Shown piece by piece: positions 24,913-32,824 of a stretch of 38,080 bases of DNA (positions are counted from its first letter, which is position 1; every line of letters starts with the position of its first letter). The notes beneath the pieces were generated by a model, which worked only from the letters and a program-made list of their open reading frames with translations, ran no database searches and was not told the DNA's origin. The stretch comes from GCA-002731945 sp913047775 (GTDB taxonomy: Bacteria > Pseudomonadota > Alphaproteobacteria > MED-G09), in the NCBI GenBank assembly GCA_913047775.1, contig CAJWUE010000008.1, positions 1 through 38,080 of the forward strand. Direction: 5' to 3'. The position numbers were made by a program, and so were the translations under genes.

Positions 24913-26820
24913 ATGAAAGAAACTTTGATTTTTCTTCTTATAACATTTTTTTCTATTTCTATTCATGCTGAACAAAATTATACTATTGATGAAAATGCTA
25001 CCTTCAGAGAGTCTACTGATGAATTAGTAAATGCTAGAGAAATTACTATAAACACTGAAACCCACCCTGGAATCGCTTTATATAGAGATAATTGTGCTAT
25101 TTGCCATGATGGAACTGTTAAGAAAGCGCCCGCATTAAATTGGATTGAATTGTTAACGCCTCCAGCCCTATTGAGAGCCATGAATCAAGGAATTATGTCT
25201 GAGCAAGCTTCTCATCTTTCAGAAGAGGAAAGAATTCTAATTGTTGAATATTTAATGAAACAAAAAAGAGAATATTTTCCAAAGGATGCAGAATTAAATT
25301 ATTGTAAAGCAGAAAATAGATCTTTTGATATAACTCAATCTCCAGAACCTTATAACTGGGGTTATGATACATCTAGATTTATTCCTAAAGAATCAGGTGG
25401 TATTGATTCGAAGAATATAAGTAAACTCAAATTAAAGTGGGCTTTTGGATTTCCGTATGCACATAGGGCTAGATCCCAACCTCTTTTTGCTATGGATTCA
25501 ATATTTGTTGGGAGTCAATCGGGAGATGTTTTTGCGTTAGATATTGAATCAGGATGCATAAAATGGAATTTTTCTGCATCAGGAGAAGTGCGTACGGGCA
25601 TTGTTATGGATGAATGGGATAATGGTAAAAATCCTGATAAAAGGCCTTATATTTATTTTGGTGATATTTTAGCCAATACTTATGCATTAGATGCCCAGAC
25701 TGGTGAATTAATTTGGAAAATAAAAGTTGATGATCATTCAAATGCAACACAAACAGGCACACCTGCAAGGTTTGAAAATATTCTTTTTATTCCTATTTCT
25801 GGCTTAGAGGTTATACCAGCATTTAATGTTGAATATGAATGCTGTACCTTTAGAGGAGGTCTTTTAGCAGTTGAAGCAAGAACAGGAAAAACATTGTGGA
25901 AACAATATTCTATACCTCTACCAGGAAAATATTCTGGTATGACATCTATAGGAACAAGAATGTTTGGACCTTCTGGTGCTCCTATTTGGAATTCCCCAAA
26001 TATAGATAAGAAAAGACGATATGTTTATGTTGGAACAGGTGAAAATTATTCAACACCAGCAGATGATTCATCAGATGCTATTATAGCTTTTAATATTGAT
26101 ACAGGTAAGGAAGTTTGGAGAAAACAGACTCTAGCAGGAGACGCTTGGAATTTAGCATGTATGGCTAAAAATAATCCAAATTGTCCTAAAGAAAATGGTC
26201 CAGATTTAGATTATTCGGCAAGCTCTATTTCAGTTAATTTAGGCGATAAAGATATCCTTATTGCCGGTCAAAAATCGGGATCTGTATATGGTTTAGATCC
26301 TGATACAGGTAAAATTTTATGGTCTAATGCTCTTTCAAATGGAGGAACACAAGGAGGAGTGCATTTTGGTATGGCTGCTGAAGGAAAAACTTTATATGTA
26401 CCAATAAATGATATGGCCAATACATATGATGGAAAGGTTTATAAGGATCTTAAACCTGGCGTTCACTCACTAGATGCGGAAACAGGAAAAATCTTATGGT
26501 CGAAAATAAATCCTAATAGTTGTGGTGGAATTAAATCTTGTGATCCAGGAGTTTCTGCGGCTGTTACAGCTATTCCCGGAGCCGTGATCGCGGGTCATCT
26601 TGATGGAGTTATTAGGGCTTATGATAAAGATAACGGAAATATAATTTGGTCATATAATGCTCTAAAAGACTTTGAAAGTGTATCTGGTGTTCCAGCCTCT
26701 GGAGGTGGTTTTAGTGGCTCAGGGCCGGCTATTAGAAACGGATATATGGCGGTTAATTCTGGATATGGAATTTATGACCACATGCCAGGCAATGTTTTGC
26801 TGTTATTTTCAATCGAATAA
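24913..26820 (+). CDS. Quinohemoprotein: cytochrome c plus PQQ propeller (PVADH-like)
   Basis: A 635-residue periplasmic protein. The ATG at 24913 gives a clean signal peptide (to about HAE, residue 20), preferable to an upstream ATG at 24838. Residues 50-125 are a cytochrome c domain with heme motif CAICH (61-65) and a candidate axial Met in GIMSEQAS. The rest is a PQQ-type eight-bladed propeller with repeated DxxTGKxxW motifs, and YECCTFRGG carries vicinal Cys. The cyt c-first order is that of polyvinyl alcohol dehydrogenase, not of type II quinohemoprotein alcohol dehydrogenases, where heme is C-terminal. The substrate is probably an alcohol, but the polymer activity is not implied. Confidence 0.85.
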   Translation: MKETLIFLLITFFSISIHAEQNYTIDENATFRESTDELVNAREITINTETHPGIALYRDNCAICHDGTVKKAPALNWIELLTPPALLRAMNQGIMSEQASHLSEEERILIVEYLMKQKREYFPKDAELNYCKAENRSFDITQSPEPYNWGYDTSRFIPKESGGIDSKNISKLKLKWAFGFPYAHRARSQPLFAMDSIFVGSQSGDVFALDIESGCIKWNFSASGEVRTGIVMDEWDNGKNPDKRPYIYFGDILANTYALDAQTGELIWKIKVDDHSNATQTGTPARFENILFIPISGLEVIPAFNVEYECCTFRGGLLAVEARTGKTLWKQYSIPLPGKYSGMTSIGTRMFGPSGAPIWNSPNIDKKRRYVYVGTGENYSTPADDSSDAIIAFNIDTGKEVWRKQTLAGDAWNLACMAKNNPNCPKENGPDLDYSASSISVNLGDKDILIAGQKSGSVYGLDPDTGKILWSNALSNGGTQGGVHFGMAAEGKTLYVPINDMANTYDGKVYKDLKPGVHSLDAETGKILWSKINPNSCGGIKSCDPGVSAAVTAIPGAVIAGHLDGVIRAYDKDNGNIIWSYNALKDFESVSGVPASGGGFSGSGPAIRNGYMAVNSGYGIYDHMPGNVLLLFSIE

Positions 26821-26823
26821 TTT

Positions 26824-27858
26824 TTAGTTTGCTTTATTGCCATGAAGTTGGAAAGCATTATCAATTTCTTTTTCAATCTCTTCTGTTAAGTCCACTTCAA
26901 CAGAGGTAACTGCTAACTTAAGCTGATCCATAGTTGTTGCCCCTATTATGTTAGATGTAACAAAAGGCCTAGTAGTTACAAATTGGTTAGCCAATTGAGA
27001 TGGATCAATGTTATTTTTTTCTGCGATTTTAAGGTATGAATCTATTGCCTTTTCTGAATCAACGCTTTCGTATCTTTGTAATCTGTCAAAAAGTTGTTTT
27101 CTAGATCCTTTTGGAAGGGCTCCATTTTGATATTTTCCTGTAAGGTATCCTTGCGCCAACGGTGAGTAAGCTAAAAGCCCAACATTTTCGCGAAAAGCAA
27201 TTTCTGAGCCACCTGATTCAAAGTTTCTATTAAGAAGATTATATGCATTTTGGATAGATTGAACTCTAGGTAAATTGTTCTTTCCAGATTGAATCAGAAA
27301 TTCCATAGTTCCCCAAGGTGTTTCATTTGACAAACCAATATACCTAATTTTTCCTTGTTTAACCAATTCGCCGAGAGCATCCAATATACTTTCAATACTA
27401 TTTGTTGGTCCGTCTATATGTTTGTAAGAGCCAAAAATATTCATTGGTCGATCTGGCCAATGAAGTTGATACAAATCAATATAATCTGTTTGAAGACGTG
27501 AAAGACTTTTCTCTACAGCTTCAAAGATCTGTTTTTTGTTTTGTTCAGTTGGACTTTCATCATCTCTTAACCATGTAAATGGAGCCCGCCCACATATTTT
27601 TGTTGCGAGTATTATATTTTCTCTATTTTTCTTTTTACTGAACCAATTTCCTATTATTTTTTCAGTTGTGCCTTGTGTTTCTTTTCGAGGTGGTACGGCA
27701 TACATTTCTGCAGTGTCAAAAAAGTTGATCCCCATATCTACAGCATAATTCATTTGTTCGTGACCAACTGTTTCGTTGACCTGTTCTCCAAAGATCATGG
27801 TACCAAGACAAATTTTACTTACCATAAGATCGGTGTTTCCTAATTTTCTTTTTTCCAT
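26824..27858 (-). CDS. Aldo/keto reductase (Tas-like)
   Basis: A 344-residue NADPH-dependent AKR. The tetrad is visible: Asp48 and Tyr53 in FFDTAEMY, Lys87 in LATKI, His133 in LYQLHWPDRP. The C-terminal cofactor pocket contains IIGATTMDQLKLAV. Length and the TAEMYAVPP, QGTTEKIIGNW segments match the Tas/YajO-type group. It is convergent with the quinohemoprotein (3 bases between stops), which fits alcohol/aldehyde metabolism only by proximity. tRNA-Arg lies 64 bases upstream on the same strand. Confidence 0.92.
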   Translation of the reverse strand: MEKRKLGNTDLMVSKICLGTMIFGEQVNETVGHEQMNYAVDMGINFFDTAEMYAVPPRKETQGTTEKIIGNWFSKKKNRENIILATKICGRAPFTWLRDDESPTEQNKKQIFEAVEKSLSRLQTDYIDLYQLHWPDRPMNIFGSYKHIDGPTNSIESILDALGELVKQGKIRYIGLSNETPWGTMEFLIQSGKNNLPRVQSIQNAYNLLNRNFESGGSEIAFRENVGLLAYSPLAQGYLTGKYQNGALPKGSRKQLFDRLQRYESVDSEKAIDSYLKIAEKNNIDPSQLANQFVTTRPFVTSNIIGATTMDQLKLAVTSVEVDLTEEIEKEIDNAFQLHGNKAN

Positions 27859-27908
27859 AATATTCCTCTTATTAATTCGGTTAGGGATAATGCATCAAAA
27901 GCTTTTAG

Positions 27909-28027
27909 TTTGCAATCTTTAGTGGCGACCCCGACAGGATTCGAACCTGTGACCTTCAGATTAGGAATCTGACGCTCTATCCTGCTGAGCTACGGGGTCT
28001 TCATGAGATTTTACTGAAGATTGCTAA
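27909..28027. repeat. 15-base inverted repeat enclosing tRNA-Arg
   Basis: The sequence TTTGCAATCTTTAGT (27909-27923) and ACTGAAGATTGCTAA (28013-28027) are inverted copies that agree at 13 of 15 positions. They bracket tRNA-Arg, the first arm beginning at the last base of the encoded CCA. In the minus-strand transcript the 5' leader could pair with the 3' trailer and extend a stem beyond the acceptor arm. Confidence 0.6.
27923..27999 (-). tRNA. tRNA-Arg(CCU)
   Basis: A 77-base tRNA with encoded CCA (27923-27925). The acceptor GACCCCG pairs with CGGGGTC, with discriminator G. The D-arm has AGCTCAGCAGGATAGAGC. The anticodon stem TCAGA/TCTGA holds loop TTCCTAA, anticodon CCT (reads AGG). The T-arm is CAGGTTCGAATCCTG. 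Clean canonical cloverleaf. An inverted repeat flanks the gene. Confidence 0.97.
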
Positions 28028-28097
28028 TAAAAAAATCGAAATTGTTATAAGAATGTTTTAACTTCAGATTATTTATCCTAATAACCCACAAAATTAT

Positions 28098-29252
28098 TTA
28101 GAAGTCTTGATTACAAAGTTTTTCTATCCATTTGTGATAATGTTGTTGAAGAGGTTCATTCTTTCCAAACAAAAACTCTTTATTTCCTTTTGATTTTACT
28201 CCTGCTTGAATTGAAAAATTCATTTTATAATCTTCATCTCTAACAGCCGAAAGCGCTAAATCATCGAATTCTTCGGCTGCAATTTTTTCTTCCGTTGAAT
28301 TAGGTTCATTCATACATAAAATATTTTGAATCGTTACTGTTTTATTAAGATCTTCACACGGATAAACCATGCTGACTAAGCAATACTGGTTTAAAATAAC
28401 CGAAATAGAAAGGTTAGGAAAACCGGAATGTATAAGTCTAATATGTTCTTCTGGCTCCCATTCTTTCTCATCTAAATCTTTCAGTTGACTAAGAGTTTTC
28501 TTGCCAAAAGCAAACCTTTGATGGGGTCCATAACTATCGTGAGCGATAAGATTAACTATGGTATTTTTTCCTACAGTTTCCGGATGAACAACGTGGTGGT
28601 GATAACCGTCTAAATATCCATCCCAACAAATTTTCCAACTAGGACCAGGCAACTCCCTTTGTTTATATAAATGCCATTTATCAAGTCCAATATCGTTTAG
28701 TTCTAGATCAAAATCACAAAGCCAAGAATCAAGATCCATTTTAGATTCAGGATTAATGCAAACCCAGATAAATCCCGATCTTTCTTCGCAATTTAATTCT
28801 TTCAACTTAATTTTTGATCTATCAATATCTCCAAAGGTATCAGCCTTAAAAATGTTAATCAAATTTCCCTCATTATTATAGGTCCAAGTGTGATAAGGGC
28901 AGGAAAACTGAGATCTTTCTCCACTTCCTAGCTCACAAATTGGTGACCCTCTATGTTGGCATGCATTTATAAATGATCTGACTTTTCCTTGAGAATCACG
29001 TGTAAGTAAAATTGGTGTTTCGAGAACATTCAAAGCTTTGTAAGTATTTTCTTTAGGAAGCTCTAAACTCAATGCCAATGCTAAGGGGTAGTTATGAAAT
29101 ATTGTATTAATTTCAAGTTTAAGCCGTTTTTCATTAGTATATGCATCCAGTGATACTCTCATAATGTCTTCAGCGTGGTCTGTTGTACCTTTTAAATGAT
29201 GGTTTAATAACCTTGTGGTAAGACCAACCATTTTTTTTCTAGAATGTGACAT
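28098..29252 (-). CDS. Rieske-type ring-hydroxylating oxygenase, alpha-like subunit
   Basis: A 384-residue non-heme iron oxygenase. The Rieske [2Fe-2S] site is C98-x-H100 in NACQHRG and C118-x2-H121 in SCPYHTW. The mononuclear iron ligands begin with H218 and H223 in DGYHHHVVHPETVG, followed by the C-terminal catalytic domain. No beta subunit, reductase or dedicated ferredoxin is adjacent, so partners must be elsewhere, though fdxA lies two genes away. The substrate is unknown; aromatic ring, quaternary amine and sterol-type substrates are all possible. It starts 20 bases after carD on the same strand, with AAAGAG upstream of the ATG. Confidence 0.87.
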   Translation of the reverse strand: MSHSRKKMVGLTTRLLNHHLKGTTDHAEDIMRVSLDAYTNEKRLKLEINTIFHNYPLALALSLELPKENTYKALNVLETPILLTRDSQGKVRSFINACQHRGSPICELGSGERSQFSCPYHTWTYNNEGNLINIFKADTFGDIDRSKIKLKELNCEERSGFIWVCINPESKMDLDSWLCDFDLELNDIGLDKWHLYKQRELPGPSWKICWDGYLDGYHHHVVHPETVGKNTIVNLIAHDSYGPHQRFAFGKKTLSQLKDLDEKEWEPEEHIRLIHSGFPNLSISVILNQYCLVSMVYPCEDLNKTVTIQNILCMNEPNSTEEKIAAEEFDDLALSAVRDEDYKMNFSIQAGVKSKGNKEFLFGKNEPLQQHYHKWIEKLCNQDF

Positions 29253-29272
29253 GAAATATCTCTTTAAAAAAG

Positions 29273-30013
29273 TTACTCCTCAATACTTTCTTTAATAGAT
29301 GATTTCTGAGTTGCCTCAGATAGTATTAATTCTATTTTTTCTACTGCCTTTTCATCGTCTGTATTTTCAACTACAGCAACTTCTTTTGCCAAACGGTCTC
29401 TTGCAGCTTCATACAACTGCCTTTCAGAATAAGATTGTTCTGGTTGGTTAGCATGATTTCTAAAGAGATCTCTAACAACTTCTGTTAGCTCACTCAAATG
29501 TCCAGAGTTAATTTTGGCTTCGTATTCTTGAGCTCTCCTACTCCACATGGTTCTTCTTATTCGGGCTTTTCCTGACAATATCACTAAATTTTTTTTCAAT
29601 TTAGCTTTTGATGAAACTTTTCTTATACCTATTTCTTTAGCTTTTTCTATAGGTACTTTTAAAATCATTTTTTCTTTTTCAAAATTAACAACATACATTT
29701 TCAGCAATTGTTCCGCTATCGACTGTTTTTCTATAGAAATGACTTTACCAACACCATGTGATGGGTAGACGACATGATCATCTACTGAATATTCTATTAC
29801 TTCTTTTTTCTGAGTTTTGGTTTTTGTCACGTCTTTTTTTCTAGGAGTTAATTTTATCTTAGTGGTTTTAGATTTTTTTGAAGTTTTTCTTATTGTTTTC
29901 TTTTTAGTCGTAGATTTAGTCATTTTTGTTTTAGGCTTAGAAATTTTTTTCTTAACAACTTTACCTTTGTTTTTATTTCTAGATACAGATCGTGATTTTC
30001 TTGCAACAGCCAT
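29273..30013 (-). CDS. carD: CarD-family RNA polymerase regulator with basic tail
   Basis: A 246-residue CarD/CdnL-type protein. Residues about 73-230 are the family part: an N-terminal Tudor-like RNAP-binding fold starting YSVDDHVVYPSHGVGKVISI, and the C-terminal helical DNA-contact domain with the LSELTEVVRDL segment. It binds the RNAP beta lobe and stabilises open complexes at stable RNA promoters. Residues 1-70 are an added tail with about 31 Lys/Arg out of 70 and few acidic residues, well beyond the ~165-residue standard CarD. Preceded on the strand by fdxA (77-base gap), followed closely by the Rieske gene. Confidence 0.92.
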   Translation of the reverse strand: MAVARKSRSVSRNKNKGKVVKKKISKPKTKMTKSTTKKKTIRKTSKKSKTTKIKLTPRKKDVTKTKTQKKEVIEYSVDDHVVYPSHGVGKVISIEKQSIAEQLLKMYVVNFEKEKMILKVPIEKAKEIGIRKVSSKAKLKKNLVILSGKARIRRTMWSRRAQEYEAKINSGHLSELTEVVRDLFRNHANQPEQSYSERQLYEAARDRLAKEVAVVENTDDEKAVEKIELILSEATQKSSIKESIEE

Positions 30014-30090
30014 TTTAATAAAAATATTTTATCGTGGAGGATGCCCTTTAGCAAGAAAACTTAGTTTTTGCAAGGATTTATATTTAGCTA

Positions 30091-30429
30091 TCAATCTCCT
30101 TCACCCGATTTTTTACTAAAGAATTTTTTGTATTTTTCTTCTATCCCTACGAATTCTTCCGCATCTTCCTTGTGTTCCCTCACTTCTGTAATATTAGGCC
30201 ATATTTCAGAATATTTTTTATTAAGTGGAAGCCATTCCTCCATTCCGTCTTTAGTATCAGGATATATAGCGTCAGCAGGGCACTCTGGTTCACATACCCC
30301 ACAATCAATACATTCTTCAGGATGAATTACTAACATATTTTCACCCTCATAAAAGCAATCTACAGGACAAACATCAACACAATCCATAAATTTGCATTTT
30401 ATACAATTCTCAGTAACTACGTACGTCAT
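30091..30429 (-). CDS. fdxA: Seven-iron ferredoxin FdxA
   Basis: A 112-residue ferredoxin with 3Fe-4S and 4Fe-4S sites: CIKCKFMDCVDVCPVDCF for the N-terminal set, and CIDCGVCEPECP for the second. The C-terminal extension after residue ~65 (W, Y and charged residues) is typical of the FdxA-type 7Fe ferredoxins. It transfers electrons, with partners unknown here. It is placed between a TerB-like gene (13-base gap) and carD. Confidence 0.96.
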   Translation of the reverse strand: MTYVVTENCIKCKFMDCVDVCPVDCFYEGENMLVIHPEECIDCGVCEPECPADAIYPDTKDGMEEWLPLNKKYSEIWPNITEVREHKEDAEEFVGIEEKYKKFFSKKSGEGD

Positions 30430-30442
30430 TTTCTTTATTAGA

Positions 30443-30880
30443 TTACCTATATTTTTTTAGGATTTCACCAGCCATTTTATCTGTTATATAAAGCAACCCC
30501 GATAGTCTTCTTATCAGATTAGATTCGAAAGGATCAATAATTCCATCCGATACAATTGTCTGACATACCATTGAAAACAATTCTAATTTTTTCTGTTCTT
30601 CATAATTTTCATTGATAATCTTTGTCCATTTAAATAAGTCGGTTGAATCTTCTTCAGCTTTAATAGCCTTTCTTATTAATTCATCAATCTCATTATCATC
30701 GATTTTAAGGTTTTCTAGAGCTATTTTCTTTATTGTAGTTATTTCAACTTCTTCTTTTGATCCGTCGATTATTGCTGCCCTGATAAGTATGACCAAGACC
30801 GCAAAATCAGCTTCACTATGTGATTTTTCTTTTTCGTCTTTAATCTTTTTTCCAAAAATTCTTGTTAATATATTTTTCAT
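30443..30880 (-). CDS. TerB-like (tellurite-resistance fold) protein
   Basis: A 145-residue all-helical acidic protein of the TerB superfamily. FAVLVILIRAAIIDG and FSMVCQTIVSDGIID are the two helix-loop motifs with conserved Asp-Gly that bind metal in TerB folds, and the end LRRLSGLLYIT fits. TerB-like single proteins are common in proteobacteria without tellurite resistance; no other ter genes are near, so I do not infer tellurite resistance. It starts 8 bases after the S4 gene and ends 13 bases before fdxA. Confidence 0.8.
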   Translation of the reverse strand: MKNILTRIFGKKIKDEKEKSHSEADFAVLVILIRAAIIDGSKEEVEITTIKKIALENLKIDDNEIDELIRKAIKAEEDSTDLFKWTKIINENYEEQKKLELFSMVCQTIVSDGIIDPFESNLIRRLSGLLYITDKMAGEILKKYR

Positions 30881-30888
30881 AATTGAGC

Positions 30889-31308
30889 TTACAATATCCT
30901 TTCATAAAGACTTATAGCATTTTTAAAACCTAACCGCTTGTCAGATAACTCACTAACACGAACTACAAAAGTATTTTCCCTTTTTCTAATTGTAATAATA
31001 CCATCCTGATTGAACCTATCTGAAGGTTTAAGAGTTTTAACTTTATTAATACGGACACAGTCGTCTAAAATTATTTCTTTTTCTTGGCTCCTAGTTTTTA
31101 CCAATCTCACCCTATATAACCAGTTAGCTAATCTTTGTTTTTTCGTTAGATATGATTTCTTGTTACTATTATTTTTGTTCAACATTAATCTTTCTTTGAG
31201 TTTAATTAGATCGTCTTTATTAAAACATTTGTTACCATCTTTTTTGCTTAAATTCTTCTTACTTTTTATTCTTAAAGTTAATTTTTTTGTTTTACGAAAT
31301 TTATTCAT
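30889..31308 (-). CDS. S4-domain RNA-binding protein (HslR-like)
   Basis: A 139-residue protein whose C-terminal part is an S4 fold: QRLANWLYRVRLVKTRSQ (58-75), VRINKVKTLKPSDRFNQDG and ITIRKRENTFVVRVSEL, ending with the RLGF and LYERIL tail. This matches the HslR/Hsp15 group that binds stalled 50S subunits carrying peptidyl-tRNA. A Lys-rich 57-residue N-terminal extension is unusual in the group, and the first half of it is almost purely basic. In related genomes this gene often follows a DEAD/DEAH helicase; that helicase is not present here. Confidence 0.78.
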   Translation of the reverse strand: MNKFRKTKKLTLRIKSKKNLSKKDGNKCFNKDDLIKLKERLMLNKNNSNKKSYLTKKQRLANWLYRVRLVKTRSQEKEIILDDCVRINKVKTLKPSDRFNQDGIITIRKRENTFVVRVSELSDKRLGFKNAISLYERIL

Positions 31309-31339
31309 TAATACAAGTCATATAATTCTACGTAGTTAT

Positions 31340-31351
31340 ACTATATATAGT
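31340..31351. promoter_or_regulatory. 12-base perfect palindrome in a divergent promoter region
   Basis: ACTATATATAGT is a perfect 12-base palindrome in the 227-base gap between the S4 gene (minus) and an acyl-CoA dehydrogenase (plus). It contains TATATA, usable as a -10 element in either direction. It may be just an AT-rich promoter; an operator role is a guess. Apart from this and a possible small ORF at 31372, I see nothing in the gap. Confidence 0.3.
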
Positions 31352-31535
31352 GTTTCTAAGATTAGGTTATTATGAAAATCTATGGAACATATCGTGACCG
31401 AATCACTGACATAGTTTTTTTCTTGGTATGTTCTATACCACATCTAGTAGTAAAATTTTTATTTATAACTACAATATTTATGTTCACATTTGGTGTATTT
31501 TTATTGTACTATTTTCTTGATTATGGGAGTTTTCA

Positions 31536-32801
31536 TTGGATTTTAATATACCAGCAGAAATTGAAGATTATTTAAAAGTTTTAGATAATTTTATAGAAAA
31601 AGAAATTAAACCTCTAGAAAAGCAAGAAGATAATATTAGATTTTTTGATCATCGAAGAGAGCACGCGAGAACGGATTGGGACAGAGATGGTCTTCCATCT
31701 GAAGAGTGGGAGGCATTACTTGGTGAGATGAGAAAAAGAGCTGATAAAGCTGGCCATTTAAGATTTGGCTTACCGAAGGAGTTTGGTGGTCAGAACGGAT
31801 CTAATTTAGCTATGGCGATTATTAGAGAGCGCCTGGCTGCAAAGGGTTTGGGGTTGCATAATGATTTACAAAATGAAAGCTCAATAGTAGGTAATTTCCC
31901 TCAAGTTTTGATGTTTAGAGATTTTGGCACTGAGGAACAAAAAAAAGAATTTATAAATGGTATGCTTTCTGGCACCCATAGAATAGCTTTTGGTTTAACC
32001 GAACCGGAACATGGTTCGGATGCTACTTGGATGGAGACTAAGGCAATACCTGAAAAAAGAAACGGCAATGATGGGTGGTTAATTAATGGATCAAAAATAT
32101 GGAACACAGGTCTCCACAAGGCTAATTATGATATGATTTTTGCAAGGACTAATGGAGAAGACGGGTCCGCAATTGGCATAACATGTTTTTTAGTTCCTAC
32201 TTCTTCTGATGGTTTCGAAATTAAAGAATTTTTATGGACATTTAACATGCCTACAGATCATGCTCTAATAGAGATGAAGAATGTTTGGGTGCCTGAAAAT
32301 TTAGTCTTTGGTAGAGTTGATAGGGGCCTCGAATTGGCCCAACATTTTGTACATGAAAATAGGATAAGGCAGGCTGCTTCGGGCGTAGGTGCAGCACAAT
32401 TCTGTATAAATGAGAGTGTACAATATGCTAAAAATAGGAAACCCTTTGGGAGGCCTCTTTCTACAAATCAAGCAATTCAGTTCCCCTTAGCAGAACTAAA
32501 TACAGAATGTGAAATGATTAGGAACCTTGTTTATAAAACAGCTTGGCAAATGGATCAAATGTCTAAACCTGAAGTTGCAAAAAATCTTTCTGATAAAGTT
32601 TCAATGTGTAATTATAGGGCAAATAGACTCGTTTGTCAGGCTGCTGATCAAGCAATCCAAACCCACGGAGGGATGGGGTACTCTCGTCATAAACCGTTTG
32701 AGCATATTTATCGTCACCACAGAAGGTATAGGATCACTGAGGGTTCTGAGGAGATTCAAATTAGGAAAGTTGCAGGACATCTTTTTCGATTTATCAAATA
32801 A
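31536..32801 (+). CDS. Acyl-CoA dehydrogenase
   Basis: A 421-residue FAD enzyme. It starts with TTG at 31536, preceded by GGGAG at 6 bases; the product MDFNIPAEIEDYLKVLDNF is the family start. FGLTEPEHGSDATWMET (FAD-contact), NGSKIWNTGLHKANYDM, ENRIRQAASGVGAAQF, QTHGGMGYSRHKPF and ITEGSEEIQ (catalytic Glu region) are complete. It belongs to the ACAD group with longer insertions found widely in marine alphaproteobacteria; the substrate is unassigned. Electrons should go to the ETF encoded at 9342-11020. Confidence 0.92.
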   Translation: MDFNIPAEIEDYLKVLDNFIEKEIKPLEKQEDNIRFFDHRREHARTDWDRDGLPSEEWEALLGEMRKRADKAGHLRFGLPKEFGGQNGSNLAMAIIRERLAAKGLGLHNDLQNESSIVGNFPQVLMFRDFGTEEQKKEFINGMLSGTHRIAFGLTEPEHGSDATWMETKAIPEKRNGNDGWLINGSKIWNTGLHKANYDMIFARTNGEDGSAIGITCFLVPTSSDGFEIKEFLWTFNMPTDHALIEMKNVWVPENLVFGRVDRGLELAQHFVHENRIRQAASGVGAAQFCINESVQYAKNRKPFGRPLSTNQAIQFPLAELNTECEMIRNLVYKTAWQMDQMSKPEVAKNLSDKVSMCNYRANRLVCQAADQAIQTHGGMGYSRHKPFEHIYRHHRRYRITEGSEEIQIRKVAGHLFRFIK

Positions 32802-32824
32802 ATAAAATTTTTAGGATATTTGAA

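Noticed and set aside
29817..30119. 100-residue plus-strand ORF rich in Phe, Leu and Val
   Set aside because: It is the exact antisense of the Lys/Ser-rich CarD tail; AAA/AAG codons read backward give TTT/CTT, so the hydrophobic look is an artefact.
30443..30880. Tellurite resistance operon
   Set aside because: Only one TerB-like gene is present; no terA, terC, terD or terZ neighbours.
31010..31375. 121-residue plus-strand ORF with apparent membrane helices
   Set aside because: Antisense of the Lys-rich S4-domain gene, with the same reverse-complement effect.
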